64,000 nucleotides of DNA. Source: Hymenobacter negativus. GTDB lineage: Bacteria > Bacteroidota > Bacteroidia > Cytophagales > Hymenobacteraceae. This document shows, in pieces, positions 8,354-18,400 of this stretch (position 1 is the stretch's first letter; each line of letters begins with the position of its first letter). The stretch spans positions 186,001-250,000 of the forward strand of contig NZ_JAGETZ010000007.1 in assembly GCF_017571495.1 (NCBI RefSeq), in the 5' to 3' direction. A program made the translations under genes and the position numbers. The notes under the pieces were generated by a model. That model saw only the letters and a list, made by a program, of their open reading frames with translations, was not told where the DNA came from and did no database searches.

Positions 8354-9394
8354 CTACACCGTGTGTAGAATGACGTAGAGCGAAGCGCTCGAAATCACCA
8401 GCCACAGCAACACGCCCAACAGGTAGGGCCGCGCGCCCACTGAGCGCACCGTTTTGGCTGACAAGCCCGCGCCGATAAAGAATAGGGTGACCGTAAGGCC
8501 AATTTTTGCCAGCTTCACTGCAATGGGGCCTAGTGGCTGCAAGGCAGGCACGTAGGTATTCAGCAGCATGGCGGCGATGAAGCCGAAGATGAAATAAGGG
8601 ATTTTGACCTTCACGCCCTTCTGCTTGAACAGCAGCGCAGTGCCAATGCTGATGGGGATAATCCAGAGGGCGCGGGCCAACTTGATGGTGGTGGCCACCT
8701 GCAGGGCCTGGTCGCCATAGACCTTGGCCGCGCCTACCACCGAGGAGGTATCGTGGATGGCAATGGCGCACCACAAGCCGAACTGGTTTTGTGTCATGGC
8801 CAGGGCGTGGCCGATGGGTGGAAAAGCAAACAGGGCCAGCGCATTCAGCACGAATACCGTACCTAGCGCAACCGACATTTCCTCGTCCTTGGCCCGCATC
8901 ACCGGCCCTACGGCCGCGATGGCGCTGCCCCCGCAAATGGCAGTGCCGCACGAAATCAAGTGCGTTACCTGCCGCCCCAGTCCCAGCCAGCGGCCGGCAA
9001 AATATCCCAGAATCAGGGTGCCGAAAATGGAAACGACCGTGAACAGAATGCCCTCCCGGCCGGCCTGCACGGCGGCGTGAGCATTCATTCCGAACCCCAG
9101 GCCCACCACCGAGTATTGCAGGAGCTTGGCCGTAGCTGCCTTGGTTTGGCTGGCGAAGGGATTGCCCAGCGTTTGAGCCAGTACCAATCCCAGCGCCAGC
9201 GCCACCGGCGGCGACGCCCACGGCGTGAGGCAGAACAACAGTAGTAGCCCGAACACCACTTGGCGCAGCGTAACGGCGCGGCCGAATACGAAGTGCTGCG
9301 TATGGAAATGGCGAAAACAGCCGGCTGCCTCGGGTGCGGCAGCCGGCTGTTGGGCAGGAGGATTGAGGGTGGGTAAGGGCACGGGGAAGAGCAA
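8354..9394 (-). CDS. YeiH/UPF0324 family putative sulfate exporter, membrane protein
   Basis: 346 residues, very hydrophobic, about ten predicted membrane helices. Family marks: LALGLVLAQTLGNPF, LISCGTAICGGSAIAAVGPVM (about residues 136-156) and IAIHDTSSVVGAAKVYG (about 212-228), which identify the YeiH/PSE (Cons_hypoth698) family. E. coli YeiH lies next to the LysR regulator YeiE. Here too a LysR gene is directly upstream on the same strand, which supports a common regulatory unit. Substrate assignment (sulfate, sulfite or another anion) is family-level only. Confidence 0.9.
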   Translation of the reverse strand: MLFPVPLPTLNPPAQQPAAAPEAAGCFRHFHTQHFVFGRAVTLRQVVFGLLLLFCLTPWASPPVALALGLVLAQTLGNPFASQTKAATAKLLQYSVVGLGFGMNAHAAVQAGREGILFTVVSIFGTLILGYFAGRWLGLGRQVTHLISCGTAICGGSAIAAVGPVMRAKDEEMSVALGTVFVLNALALFAFPPIGHALAMTQNQFGLWCAIAIHDTSSVVGAAKVYGDQALQVATTIKLARALWIIPISIGTALLFKQKGVKVKIPYFIFGFIAAMLLNTYVPALQPLGPIAVKLAKIGLTVTLFFIGAGLSAKTVRSVGARPYLLGVLLWLVISSASLYVILHTV

Positions 9395-9471
9395 ATAACT
9401 ACCCCAAACCTACGATATTGCCTCCTGTTTGTGTAATCGAAAAAGGTTATCCAGAATTACTAAAAGTTATA

Positions 9472-10377
9472 TCAGGGCTTGAGTTGGGCTTGAGCAAAGC
9501 TTAGAAACCGTTGCGCCGCCCGTGCCAGCGGCTGGCCCTGCACCCACACGGCTTCAAATTGCCGAGACAGATGCAGGCCCTCAATTGGCACCACTTCCAG
9601 CTGCCCACCGGCCAGTTCCCGCGCCAGCGCCCGGCGCGATACGAAGCCTAGCGCTCCGGGTGCAGCTTCCAGGTAGCCTTTGATGGCTTCGGTATTATCG
9701 AAATAGAAGGCTACGCGCAACGAGTTGAGGTTGACTTTAAGTTCGCGCAATGCAAATTCCAGCACTTCCAAGGTGCCGGAGCCTCGCTCGCGCAGCACCA
9801 GCGGATACATCAGGGCTTCGGCCAGGGGCACAGGGGTGAGGGGCGGGCCGGCAGGGGTGGCGCGGCGCACGGCTACCAGCTCGTCGGGCAAGAGCAGTTC
9901 GTAGTGTAGGTCGCGGCTTTTCGAGCGGCCTTCCACGAAGCCCAGGTCCAGCTTGCCGTGTAGCAGGGCTTCGGCAATGTGCTCCGAATTGGCGTTGGCG
10001 AGCGTGAGCTGCACGTTGGGATAGCGGGCCTGGAAGGTGGGCAGCAGGCCCGGCAGCACGTACTGGCAGATAGTAGTACTGGCTCCCAAGCGCAGACGAC
10101 CGGCGGCCTCGTCGGGGTCGCGCAGGGCCAGGAGCTGGTCGGCGAGTTGCTGGGTGGATGCGGCCACAGCCTCGGCGTGGCTTTGCAGCAGGCGGCCGGC
10201 TTCGGTAAGGGTCACGCGGTTGCCGCGCCGTGCCAGCAGGCGCTGGCCATAGTGCTTTTCAAGCTCATGAATGTGCTTGGTGACGGCGGGCTGCGTTACA
10301 AACAGTTCTTGGGCCGCTTTTGTGAAGCTCAGGTGCCGGGCCACGGCTTCGAACACGCGCAAACGGAAATCAGACAT
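9472..10377 (-). CDS. LysR-type transcriptional regulator (YeiE-like)
   Basis: 301 residues. The N-terminal winged HTH (about residues 1-60: LRVFEAVARHLSFTKAAQELFVTQPAVTKHIHELE) is followed by a LysR substrate-binding domain (about 88-295). It lies 77 bp upstream of the YeiH gene in the same direction. The pairing mirrors yeiE-yeiH of enterobacteria, so control of the transporter is the likely role. The effector is unknown. Confidence 0.92.
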   Translation of the reverse strand: MSDFRLRVFEAVARHLSFTKAAQELFVTQPAVTKHIHELEKHYGQRLLARRGNRVTLTEAGRLLQSHAEAVAASTQQLADQLLALRDPDEAAGRLRLGASTTICQYVLPGLLPTFQARYPNVQLTLANANSEHIAEALLHGKLDLGFVEGRSKSRDLHYELLLPDELVAVRRATPAGPPLTPVPLAEALMYPLVLRERGSGTLEVLEFALRELKVNLNSLRVAFYFDNTEAIKGYLEAAPGALGFVSRRALARELAGGQLEVVPIEGLHLSRQFEAVWVQGQPLARAAQRFLSFAQAQLKP

Positions 10378-10410
10378 GGCGTAAAGTACGGCGTGCCGCT
10401 ACTAAACGCA

Positions 10411-10445
10411 TCAGGCCCCACCGGCTTGAATCCGGTGGGGCCTGA
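10411..10445. terminator. Hairpin downstream of the GH16 gene
   Basis: Perfect 14-bp arms TCAGGCCCCACCGG (10411-10424) and CCGGTGGGGCCTGA (10432-10445) with a 7-nt loop. It stands between the 3' end of the last PUL gene (minus strand) and the upstream side of the LysR gene. There is no T run on the minus strand, so it may act as a stability or partial termination hairpin. Confidence 0.6.
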
Positions 10446-10465
10446 CATGGCTGGCGCAATCTGGC

Positions 10466-11299
10466 TTAGCCCTTTTTCATCTCGTAAAAGCGCACATAGT
10501 CCACCACCATTTGCTGAGGGAAGGCGGACTCATCCACGCCTTTCAGGCCACCCCACTCGCCGCCCACAGCCACGTTTAGCAGCAGGTGGAAGGCTTTATC
10601 CCAGGGCCAGGTTTCCCAGCCGGTGCCTTCGTTGCGGTGGGCGAAGTAAAGCTGGCCGTCAATCTGAGCCGTAATAGTTTCGGGGGTCCATTCCATCGAA
10701 TACACGTGGAAGGCGTTGGCATCGGGTACCTTGGTAATACCAGTTTTCTGGGTGTTGGTGCGGAAGTAGTATGCCTTGCAGTGCGTAGTGGCATGAATCA
10801 CGTTGGGGTCGTACCCTACGTGCTCCATGATGTCGATTTCGCCGTTGTCGGGCCAGCTTTTGTTGCCGTAGGTGTTTTGCTCAGGCAGCATCCAGATGGC
10901 GGGCCAGGTGCCCCGGGCCACCGGAATCTTAGCCCGAATCTCGAAGCGGCCATACAACTGACTACCGCCTTTGCCCCGCGAAACCAAACGGGCCGAGGTG
11001 TAGTCGTTGCCGGCCATCAGGGCTTCCTTGCGGGCCTCCACAATCAGGTTGCCGCCTTCTACGCGGGCATTTTCGCGTCGCTTCTTCGTATAGTATTGCA
11101 ACTCCTTATTGCCCCAGCCGTGGCCGCCTACATCGTAAGTCCACTTCGTCGAGTCGGGCAAGCCGGTGTAATTGAACTCATCGCTCCAGGTTAGCTTTTT
11201 AAACGTGTAGCCTGCCTTGTCAGCTGCTGGGGCCGCTGGTGTGTCGGCACTAAATACGCTGCTCAGCAGCAGGAAGCCAGAGAGGAGAGTTGAAATCAT
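10466..11299 (-). CDS. Glycoside hydrolase family 16 (endo-beta-1,3-glucanase/laminarinase-like), secreted
   Basis: 277 residues from the ATG at 11299, which opens a signal peptide (MISTLLSGFLLLSSVFS). An upstream in-frame start at 11428 would put 43 unrelated residues in front of it. The GH16 beta-jelly-roll core runs to the C terminus. The catalytic motif GEIDIMEHVG holds the nucleophile and acid/base glutamates (E-x-D-x-x-E form), and RLVSRGKGGSQLYGRFEIRAK plus GTWPAIWMLPE form the substrate cleft. The bulge-type EIDIME motif is that of laminarinases and lichenases. It is the last gene of the SusCD locus and probably attacks internal beta-1,3 (or mixed-linkage) bonds. Confidence 0.93.
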   Translation of the reverse strand: MISTLLSGFLLLSSVFSADTPAAPAADKAGYTFKKLTWSDEFNYTGLPDSTKWTYDVGGHGWGNKELQYYTKKRRENARVEGGNLIVEARKEALMAGNDYTSARLVSRGKGGSQLYGRFEIRAKIPVARGTWPAIWMLPEQNTYGNKSWPDNGEIDIMEHVGYDPNVIHATTHCKAYYFRTNTQKTGITKVPDANAFHVYSMEWTPETITAQIDGQLYFAHRNEGTGWETWPWDKAFHLLLNVAVGGEWGGLKGVDESAFPQQMVVDYVRFYEMKKG

Positions 11300-11522
11300 A
11301 AGGTGAGGGAGGAGACTGTTGTGCAGCAGGCGGCGAAGAAGCGCGCGTGGGAGCAATAACTGGCAATCAGTAAATATCGTTGTGGTGGAGCGACGTACCC
11401 ATCGGGGGTAGCCACACCCGGCACTCACAAGCCGGGCGTAGCCACCGCCCTATCCGGCCGGTATAAATTTGTTCCCACCAATTTCCCAGCCGGAATAACG
11501 AGGTACTGGGTGCTTTGCCGCC

Positions 11523-12386
11523 TTATTTGTATTGGAAGTGCTTCACGTAGTCCACCAGCATTTCCTGGGGGAAAGTGGTGCCGGCGTCGGGGTTGCCATC
11601 AAAATCGCCGCCCACCGCCACGTTCAGAATCATGAAAAACGGGTTGTTGAATGGATAAGGATTAGAGCCGGCATCGGCACTGGTGAAGGTGAAATACTGC
11701 ACCCCGTCAATGAAAAAGCGGATTTGGTCTTTGCTGCGCACCGCCGAGTAAATGTGAAAATCAGTAGACAAGTCGGTCGGCCGCAATGATGTAGTGCCAA
11801 CCAACACGCGGGTTGGGTTGCCGAAGTGCATCGTGGAGAGCAACTCATTGGGCCGGCTGCCGCGCAGCTCCATGATGTCGATTTCGCCACACTTGGGCCA
11901 GTTATTCTGGTCGATGTCGGCCCCAAGCATCCAGATGGCGGGCCAGATACCCTTGCCCTTCGGCAGCTTGGCGCGGATGTCGGTACGGCCGAACACGAAC
12001 GTCTGCTTGCCCTTGGAGAGAAGACGGGCCGAGGTGTAGGCATTATTGCCCGACTGCTCGCGGCGGGCCACAATGGTCAGGTTGCCGCCACTCACGAAGG
12101 CGTTGTTGTTAGAGTTGGTGTAAGCCTGCAACTCGTTGTTGCCCCAGCCGCCGCCGCCCAGGTCGTAGCCCCATTTGGCTTGGTCGATGGCACCACCGTT
12201 GAACTCGTCGCTCCACACCAGCTCGGTGTATTGGCTGTAGTCGCGGGCATCGGCGTTTACTTCCGTCGAGGTGATTGGGGGGGCAACGGGCGGCGCCGAT
12301 TTCTTCTCGGTGCAGCCGGCCAGGCTCAGGGCCAGCACGAAGCCAGCCCCGGTCCATTGGCGAAATGGGGAAAATGAGTTTTTCAT
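11523..12386 (-). CDS. Glycoside hydrolase family 16 lipoprotein (endo-beta-glucanase-like)
   Basis: 287 residues from the ATG at 12386. The lipoprotein signal ends in LALSLAGC with the lipidated cysteine at residue 25, followed by TEKK, which suits an outer-membrane and perhaps surface lipoprotein. The GH16 domain starts at TELVWSDEFNGG and carries CGEIDIMELRG with the catalytic glutamates and the usual GIWPAIWMLGAD block. Paralogous to the neighbouring GH16 (same WSDEFN, RLLSKGKQ, EIDIME positions) but diverged, so the two may differ in linkage or location: one lipid-anchored, one released. The 223-bp gap to the next gene holds only low-complexity GC-rich sequence that I cannot assign. Confidence 0.93.
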   Translation of the reverse strand: MKNSFSPFRQWTGAGFVLALSLAGCTEKKSAPPVAPPITSTEVNADARDYSQYTELVWSDEFNGGAIDQAKWGYDLGGGGWGNNELQAYTNSNNNAFVSGGNLTIVARREQSGNNAYTSARLLSKGKQTFVFGRTDIRAKLPKGKGIWPAIWMLGADIDQNNWPKCGEIDIMELRGSRPNELLSTMHFGNPTRVLVGTTSLRPTDLSTDFHIYSAVRSKDQIRFFIDGVQYFTFTSADAGSNPYPFNNPFFMILNVAVGGDFDGNPDAGTTFPQEMLVDYVKHFQYK

Positions 12387-12450
12387 GAATAAGTCAAGCA
12401 AATGGACTCCAGCATGGTTCACTAGAGGTATGGTAATTAGTAGGATATAC

Positions 12451-13746
12451 CTACTTAACCACCAGTTTCATTGTGAAAATAGTGCCTGCCGTCGAGCTGC
12501 CTGCCCGAAGTACCATGTGCTGATTGTCGATGGAAATGATGCGGTACACGCGGTCCGGCGCATCGGTAATGCCGATGAACGGGGACGGCGTAGCGGGTGC
12601 CAGCTCAAACTGCGCAATGCCTGCGCCGGTGGCCGCCCCAAACGTGAAGGACGTAGTCACGTTGCGCGGAGCCTGGCAGCCGCCACTGCTACCAGCCACG
12701 AAAGTTTCGGCCAGCGCGTTGTACTGGTAAGTATTGGCCATGGTGAACGTGAATTCATCGTCGGCCTGGCAGGGGGGCAGGCTACCGGCCAGCCCACCGG
12801 CGTAGTAGCCCGTGGGGTCGGCGTCGCTGGGACCCACCACAATGGTGGCTGCCATCGTGTTGTCCAGCTTCCAGGTGCGGGTAGAGCCGCCGGTCAGGAA
12901 CTGCTTGGCCTGGTCCACTGCCGAGAGTTGCGGCGTGTAGGTAACCACTGTTTTGGTGCCGTTGGGGTTGGTGCCACTCAGGCGCAGGCGGGTGGCGGTG
13001 GCCTCCAGAATGTCGTAGGTTTTGTTCACCACCGAGTCGGAAAGACCGATGAACGACTTGTTGGTAGTCAGAATAATCTGGCCCAGCGTGCCCGCCACGG
13101 GCTTGTAGATGAAGCTGGAGCTGGCCGCCCGGGCCGTTCCACAGGTGTTGGTGGCGGTGGAATACGTCTGCCCGGTTACCCCGCCGGCATCGTAGCCATA
13201 AGCATAGTTGCTGCCGAAGGAGAACTGGTCGTCGAGCAGGCAGGCGGGCAGCTGGGTGCCGGTAGCCGGCAGCGAGCTAACCACCGTAGTGCCGTTGGCG
13301 GCGTAGGTGATGATGGCACCGGGCTGGTTGGAAATGGTCCAGGAAGCAGCTCCGGTGCCGCTGCAGGCCGTCAGGAACGAGAAGCCGGCGTTGTCGCAGG
13401 CCGAGGGAATGACCACACTTTTCTGCTGTGTGGGGCTGGTGCCACCACGGCCGGCAGCCGTAAGCTTCACCTGGTAGGTGCCGGCGCGCTGGTAGGGGTG
13501 CACCACATCGGTGCCCTTGCCAAGGCCAGAGTTGTCACCGAAATCCCACTGGTAGATGAAACCGTCCTGGCTATTGTTTTTGAAGCTAACCCGCACTGGA
13601 AACTGCGAAGCATCAACCGTCGACGAGAAATCGGCGACCGGCACGGGGCCTTCCAGGGTATTATCGTCGCCTTCCTTTTTGCAGGAGGCTAGCAACAGCG
13701 GGGCCGTGAGGAGGCCCAGGGCTGCGGCGCGTACTATATTTTTCAT
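12451..13746 (-). CDS. PKD-domain surface lipoprotein, probable glycan-binding protein (SGBP/SusE position)
   Basis: 431 residues. Lipoprotein signal MKNIVRAAALGLLTAPLLLASC with the cysteine at residue 22, followed by KKEGDD, an acidic export-type tail. Next is one PKD domain (about residues 35-110: VSFKNNSQDGFIYQWDFGDN and HPYQRAGTYQVKLTA). The remaining ~310 residues show two related modules of about 150 residues. Each has a W-(K/T)-(L/I)-x-N start, a LPxC-xxDD-x-F-x-F block, a SF(I/T)(Y/F) strand and a SFIG/PFIGI(T/S)D end. It directly follows susD, the usual place of a surface glycan-binding protein. It has no catalytic motif that I recognise. Confidence 0.8.
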   Translation of the reverse strand: MKNIVRAAALGLLTAPLLLASCKKEGDDNTLEGPVPVADFSSTVDASQFPVRVSFKNNSQDGFIYQWDFGDNSGLGKGTDVVHPYQRAGTYQVKLTAAGRGGTSPTQQKSVVIPSACDNAGFSFLTACSGTGAASWTISNQPGAIITYAANGTTVVSSLPATGTQLPACLLDDQFSFGSNYAYGYDAGGVTGQTYSTATNTCGTARAASSSFIYKPVAGTLGQIILTTNKSFIGLSDSVVNKTYDILEATATRLRLSGTNPNGTKTVVTYTPQLSAVDQAKQFLTGGSTRTWKLDNTMAATIVVGPSDADPTGYYAGGLAGSLPPCQADDEFTFTMANTYQYNALAETFVAGSSGGCQAPRNVTTSFTFGAATGAGIAQFELAPATPSPFIGITDAPDRVYRIISIDNQHMVLRAGSSTAGTIFTMKLVVK

Positions 13747-13778
13747 GGGAATTCTGCGAGAGAGTTGAGGTTAAGGAT

Positions 13779-13855
13779 TAACGGTTCGTGATTAACGGTT
13801 AATAGGCAGTGCTTGCTAAAGCAGCATCCCGACAGGCATTAATCACGAACCGTTA
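13779..13855. repeat. Inverted repeat between susD and the PKD lipoprotein gene
   Basis: Perfect 17-bp arms TAACGGTTCGTGATTAA (13779-13795) and its complement (13839-13855), with extra partial copies of TTAACGGTT and ATTAATCATT around them. It fills the gap between the two genes. Confidence 0.75.
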
Positions 13856-13871
13856 CTCATTAATCATTCTA

Positions 13872-15389
13872 TTAATAGCCAGGATTTTGGGTGAGATTGG
13901 GGTTCACGTCACGCTCCGACTGTGGAATGGGGAGCACCACGTTGAATGGCTTCACGCCTTTGGCAATGAGCTGAGGCGAGGTGAGCAACTCACCGGTGCG
14001 CTTCATGTCGAACCAGCGGTCCATCTCGAAGGCCAGCTCGTATTTGCGCTCACGCCACACCCGGGTTTTGAAGTCGGTAACGGAGATGCCGGCTTGGATA
14101 TCGTGCGTGCCGGGTGTGTCCAGCGCTTCGCCAAAAGCACGGCGGCGCACCCGATTGATGGCGGCCAGGCCCTCGGTAGTCGGCCCCACGGCCTCGGCCA
14201 GAATGAGGTAGGCTTCGGCCAGGCGCATAACGGCAATGTTCAGCGGCGAATCCCAGATGTTGGACAGGGCTTTATCAGTGTAAAACTTGCGTACGTTGTA
14301 GCCGTTGGGCGAGCCGGGCAGGAAGGCCGGCTGCGTGCGGCCATCGGGGTACACGTCGCCGGGCTTCCAGATGGTGGCTTCGCGGCGTGTATCGCCCGCC
14401 TCATAGCCGGCCACGAAATCGGGCTCGGGCACGTTGAAACCGTAGCCGCCCTGGGGCGTGATGCCCATGCCGCGCGGGCCCATAAATTCGTTGCCGCTCC
14501 AGCCGGGCCCGTCCTGCGTGTACTGGTTGCGACCAGCAATAAAGCCCACCTCAAACAGCGACTCCTTGCCGTGCTCGTTGGTCACCTTGAAGTTGTCGGC
14601 GTAGTTGGCCCACAGGTCGCGGCCGCTCACCGGGGTGCCGGTTACGCCGCTGGCGGGTGCCACCAGCGCGCGCGCCTGCGCAGCGGCTTCGGTCATCTTG
14701 TTTTCGGTGAGGTATACCTTGGCCAGCAGGCCCGTAGCTGCCCACTTGGTAGCGCGGCCCAGGTTGTCGCCGGTGTAAGAGGGGGGCAGTTTGGTAATGG
14801 CGTCGCGCAGGTCGCTTTCAATCAGGGTATAGATTTGGGCGGCCGGGCTGCGTGGAATGTTCACTTCAGCCAGCGTGGTGGGCGGCACCGTTATCAGGGG
14901 CACGTCGCCATAGGCCCGCACTAGGTCGAAGTAGTATTTGGCGCGTAGAAATTCGGCCTCGCCAATGCACCGCGACTGGATAGCCGGGTCGATGGACATC
15001 TTCGGTACCTTCTGCAACACAATGTTGGCCGTGCCGATGCCTACGTAGCAGCTGCCCCACAGGCGGCTGGTGAGTGGGTTGGTGGCCGGAATGTTAAAGA
15101 AATCGAGCTGCTGCTGCTCAATGCCGTCGCCGCCGCCACCGCCGCCGGTGGTGCTTAGGTCCGAGCCAATATCGCCAATACCCCACAGGGATGAATTGTA
15201 CTGGCCCAGCGTGCCCAGTTGGCTATAAACCGCGGTGGTTGCCTGAATGGCGTCGGTTTCGGTCTTGTAAAAGTTAGCGTCCGTAACCTGGTCGCTTGGG
15301 CTTTCATCCAGAAATTTCTTGCCGCAGCCCGAGAGCAGGGTGAGGGTGAGCGCTGCCGCGCCGAAAGTATATTTTGTGATGGTAAACAT
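13872..15389 (-). CDS. SusD/RagB family nutrient-binding outer-membrane lipoprotein
   Basis: 505 residues. Signal MFTITKYTFGAAALTLTLLSGC with lipidated cysteine, followed by GKKFLDESPSDQVTDANFY, which is the classic SusD start. TPR-like helices lie around residues 60-330, and the C-terminal half carries IAVMRLAEAYLILAEAVG and ERKYELAFEMDRWFDMKRTGEL, both hallmarks of the RagB/SusD C-terminal domain. It forms the lid over the SusC barrel and captures oligosaccharides at the cell surface. It is encoded 26 bp after susC in the same operon. Confidence 0.96.
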   Translation of the reverse strand: MFTITKYTFGAAALTLTLLSGCGKKFLDESPSDQVTDANFYKTETDAIQATTAVYSQLGTLGQYNSSLWGIGDIGSDLSTTGGGGGGDGIEQQQLDFFNIPATNPLTSRLWGSCYVGIGTANIVLQKVPKMSIDPAIQSRCIGEAEFLRAKYYFDLVRAYGDVPLITVPPTTLAEVNIPRSPAAQIYTLIESDLRDAITKLPPSYTGDNLGRATKWAATGLLAKVYLTENKMTEAAAQARALVAPASGVTGTPVSGRDLWANYADNFKVTNEHGKESLFEVGFIAGRNQYTQDGPGWSGNEFMGPRGMGITPQGGYGFNVPEPDFVAGYEAGDTRREATIWKPGDVYPDGRTQPAFLPGSPNGYNVRKFYTDKALSNIWDSPLNIAVMRLAEAYLILAEAVGPTTEGLAAINRVRRRAFGEALDTPGTHDIQAGISVTDFKTRVWRERKYELAFEMDRWFDMKRTGELLTSPQLIAKGVKPFNVVLPIPQSERDVNPNLTQNPGY

Positions 15390-15415
15390 CTTCTTAGTCG
15401 TAAAGAATGAGGAGA

Positions 15416-18400
15416 TTAGAAACCCAGATTGAGGCCGGCCAGGAACACGCGGGGCTGCGGATAGATGCCCAAATCCACGCCGCGCGAGCCCACTTCGGGG
15501 TCGAAGCCAGTGTATTTGGTCAGCGTCAGCAGATTTTGGGCGCTCACGTACACGCGCACCTGCTTGGTGTAGATGCGGTCCAGGATGGCTTTGGGCAGGT
15601 TGTAGCCCAGGGTCAGGGTTTTAATGCGCAGGTAAGAGCCGTCCTCCATGTAGTAGGTGCTCACGCGCAGGTTCTGGTTGGGGTCGCCGGCAATGGCGCG
15701 GGGCACGTCGTTGCTGGTGCCGGGGCCGGTCCAGCGGGCTAGCACGCGGGTGCTGCCGCTGCTGTTGCCGTAGAGGGCGCTTTCTAGCAGGTAGCGGTTC
15801 TGGTTGTAAATCTTATTGCCCTGCGAGCCCTGCACAAACACGTTCAGGTCGAAGCCCTTCCAGGTCACAGTGTTGTTGAAACCGTAGGTGAACGAAGGAT
15901 TGGGGTTGCCGATAAACGTGCGGTCAGCCGCGTTGATGACGTTGTCGCCGTTCAGGTCCTTAAAGCGAATGTCGCCGGGGGCCGTGCCATTGGTCTGGAA
16001 AGCGTGGTTTTTCACATCTTCCGGCGTCTGAAACAAGCCATCGGCCACGAAACCATAGAATGAGCCGAAGGGCTGGCCCTGGTCGTAGCGCACAATCACA
16101 CCGCTCAGAGCGCTCAAGCCGTTGTAGGGCTGCCCTACCCCGAGCGATTCGAGCTGGGTTTTGTAGGCTGACATGTTCAGCGTCGTGGTCCAGTTGAAAT
16201 CGGCGCTCTGCACGTTGTGCGAGGTCAGCGAGAGGTCGATGCCGCGGTTGTAGGCCGAGGCCGCGTTGCGGTTCACGTTCTCATAAGTGCCCGAAACCAG
16301 CGACGGCGGCACCGGCGCAATCAGGTTCGGCGAGGTGCGGTTGTAGAGGTCAATGGTGGCTTCAAAGCGGTTGTCCAGGAAGCCCAGGTCGATGCCGAAG
16401 TTTGCTTGGTTGTTGGTTTCCCAGCGCAGTTCCGTGTTGGCCTGGCGCGTGGGGGCCGCGCCGGTTTGCAGCGTGCCGCCGCCGGTAGCCGATGTGCCGA
16501 AAGGCACCAGAATGCCCGAGTTCACGGCGTAGAGGTAGGCGAAGCGGCCGGCGTTGTTGGGGTTACCCACCTTGCCGTAGCCCGCCCGGATTTTCAGGTT
16601 GCTGATGACGCGGTTGCCCTTCAAAAATTCCTCTTCCGACACCCGCCAGCCGGCCGACACGCCGGGGAAGAAGCCAAACTGCTCGCCGGGCGGGAAGTTG
16701 CCCGAACCGTCGTAGCGGGCAATGGCCGAGAACAGGTACTTGCCGCCAAACTCGTAGTTGAGGCGTGCAAAGTAGCTGGCCAAGTGCGAGCGCGGGTCAA
16801 CCTTACCAGCATTGGCCAGCGACGTGTTAATTGGCCCTGAGTTGATTACCGCCAGGTCGTTGCGCAGGTAACCCGTGCGGTAGGCCTCCACGTTGCTGTA
16901 GTTGAACTCCTGCGCCGACTGGCCGGCCAGCAAAGTCACTTGGTGCTTGTCGGCAAACAAGTGGTCGTAGGTGATGGTGTTCTCAATCAGGTAGCTAGGC
17001 GTGTAGCCTGAAGTGGCCGATGCGCCCGCGGTCAGTTGCGTGTAGCGCGTATTGTAAATCTCGGAACCCACGCGTAGCTCAGGTACGCCGGGCCGGAAAG
17101 AGTTGAAATTGTCAAAAATGAGGTCGGCGCCCACGTTGGTGCGGAAGCGCAGCCCTTTCACGGGCTCCAACTCAGCATACAGCGTGGTCAGCATCCGGTT
17201 GCGCACAAACTTCTGGTTGGTGATGGTGGCCGATGCCAGCGGGTTTTCCTCGATAAAGTTGTCCGAAGTGCGCGGCTCGTAGTAGTACCCATCGGGCCGA
17301 TACACGGGCAGGAAAGCTGGAATGCGTAGCGTCTGCTGTACCGTGCCGTACTCGCCGCTGTTCGACGTAATCTGGCGGTCCTGCAGGTGCGTGAGCGAGA
17401 TGCTATTGCCGATTTTGAATATCTTATTCAGCTGCACATCGCCGTTGGCCCGCAGCGTAAACCGCTCAAACTGTGAGCCGATAATGGTGCCGTCCTGCTG
17501 GAAATACGTGCCCGACAGTGCGTAGCGTGCTTTATCGCTGCCACCCGTGGCCGACAGCGAATAGTTCTGAATCGCGGCCTGACGGAAAACCTCGTCCTGC
17601 CAGTTGGTGCCCTCACCTAGTGACTTGGGGTCCCGCAGTTTGTTCACCACAATAGCATCGCCATTGGCAATTCGGTTTTCGTTGTTGATAACTGCGTACT
17701 CTTCCGCGTTCAGCAGGTCGAGCTTGCGCCACACCTGCTGAATGCCCCGGTAGCCGTCCACGTTCACCGTCGACACGCCAGCCTTGCCGCGTTTCGTGGT
17801 GATGATAACCACCCCGTTGGCTGCCCGCAGGCCGTAGATGGCCGTGGCCGAAGCATCCTTCAGAATGTCAATGCTTTCGATGTCATTGGGGCTGATGGCA
17901 TTTAGTTGGTTTTCGCTGCCGTTGTCGGGCAATGGGAAGCCGTCCACTACGTACAGCGGGTTATTGTTGCCCGCCGAAGTGATTCCGCGTACCCGAATGG
18001 ACGTGCCTGCCGCGCCGCCCGGCGCACCGCCGTTCGAGGTAACTGTGACACCCGCCGCGCGGCCCTGAATAGCCTGGGTAGCATCGGCCACCGGCTGCGA
18101 AGCGATTTCGCGCGACGACACCGACGACACGGCACCCGTCACGCTGCCGCGTTGCTGAGTGCCGTAGCCTACTACCACAATTTCGTTCAGCTTCTGCGTG
18201 TCCTCCTTCAGGCTAACGCTGATGGGGCTGCCGCTAACCACCGCGGCCGTCTGAGTGGTGTAGCCTACAAAGCTGAATACCAAGGTGCTGCCTTCTGGTG
18301 CATTCAGGCTGAACGCGCCATCAGAATTGGTGCTGGTGCCCAGCGTGGTGCCACGCACCAGTACTGTAACGCCAGGTAGGCCCGACCCGTCGGGGCCAGT

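Noticed and set aside
11300..11522. Gene or RNA in the gap between the two GH16 genes
   Set aside because: No supported frame, hairpin or known RNA motif found.
12271..13692. 473-codon plus-strand frame across the PKD lipoprotein gene
   Set aside because: Antisense shadow, Gly/Arg/His-rich, no domain; the minus-strand gene has a lipobox and PKD motif.
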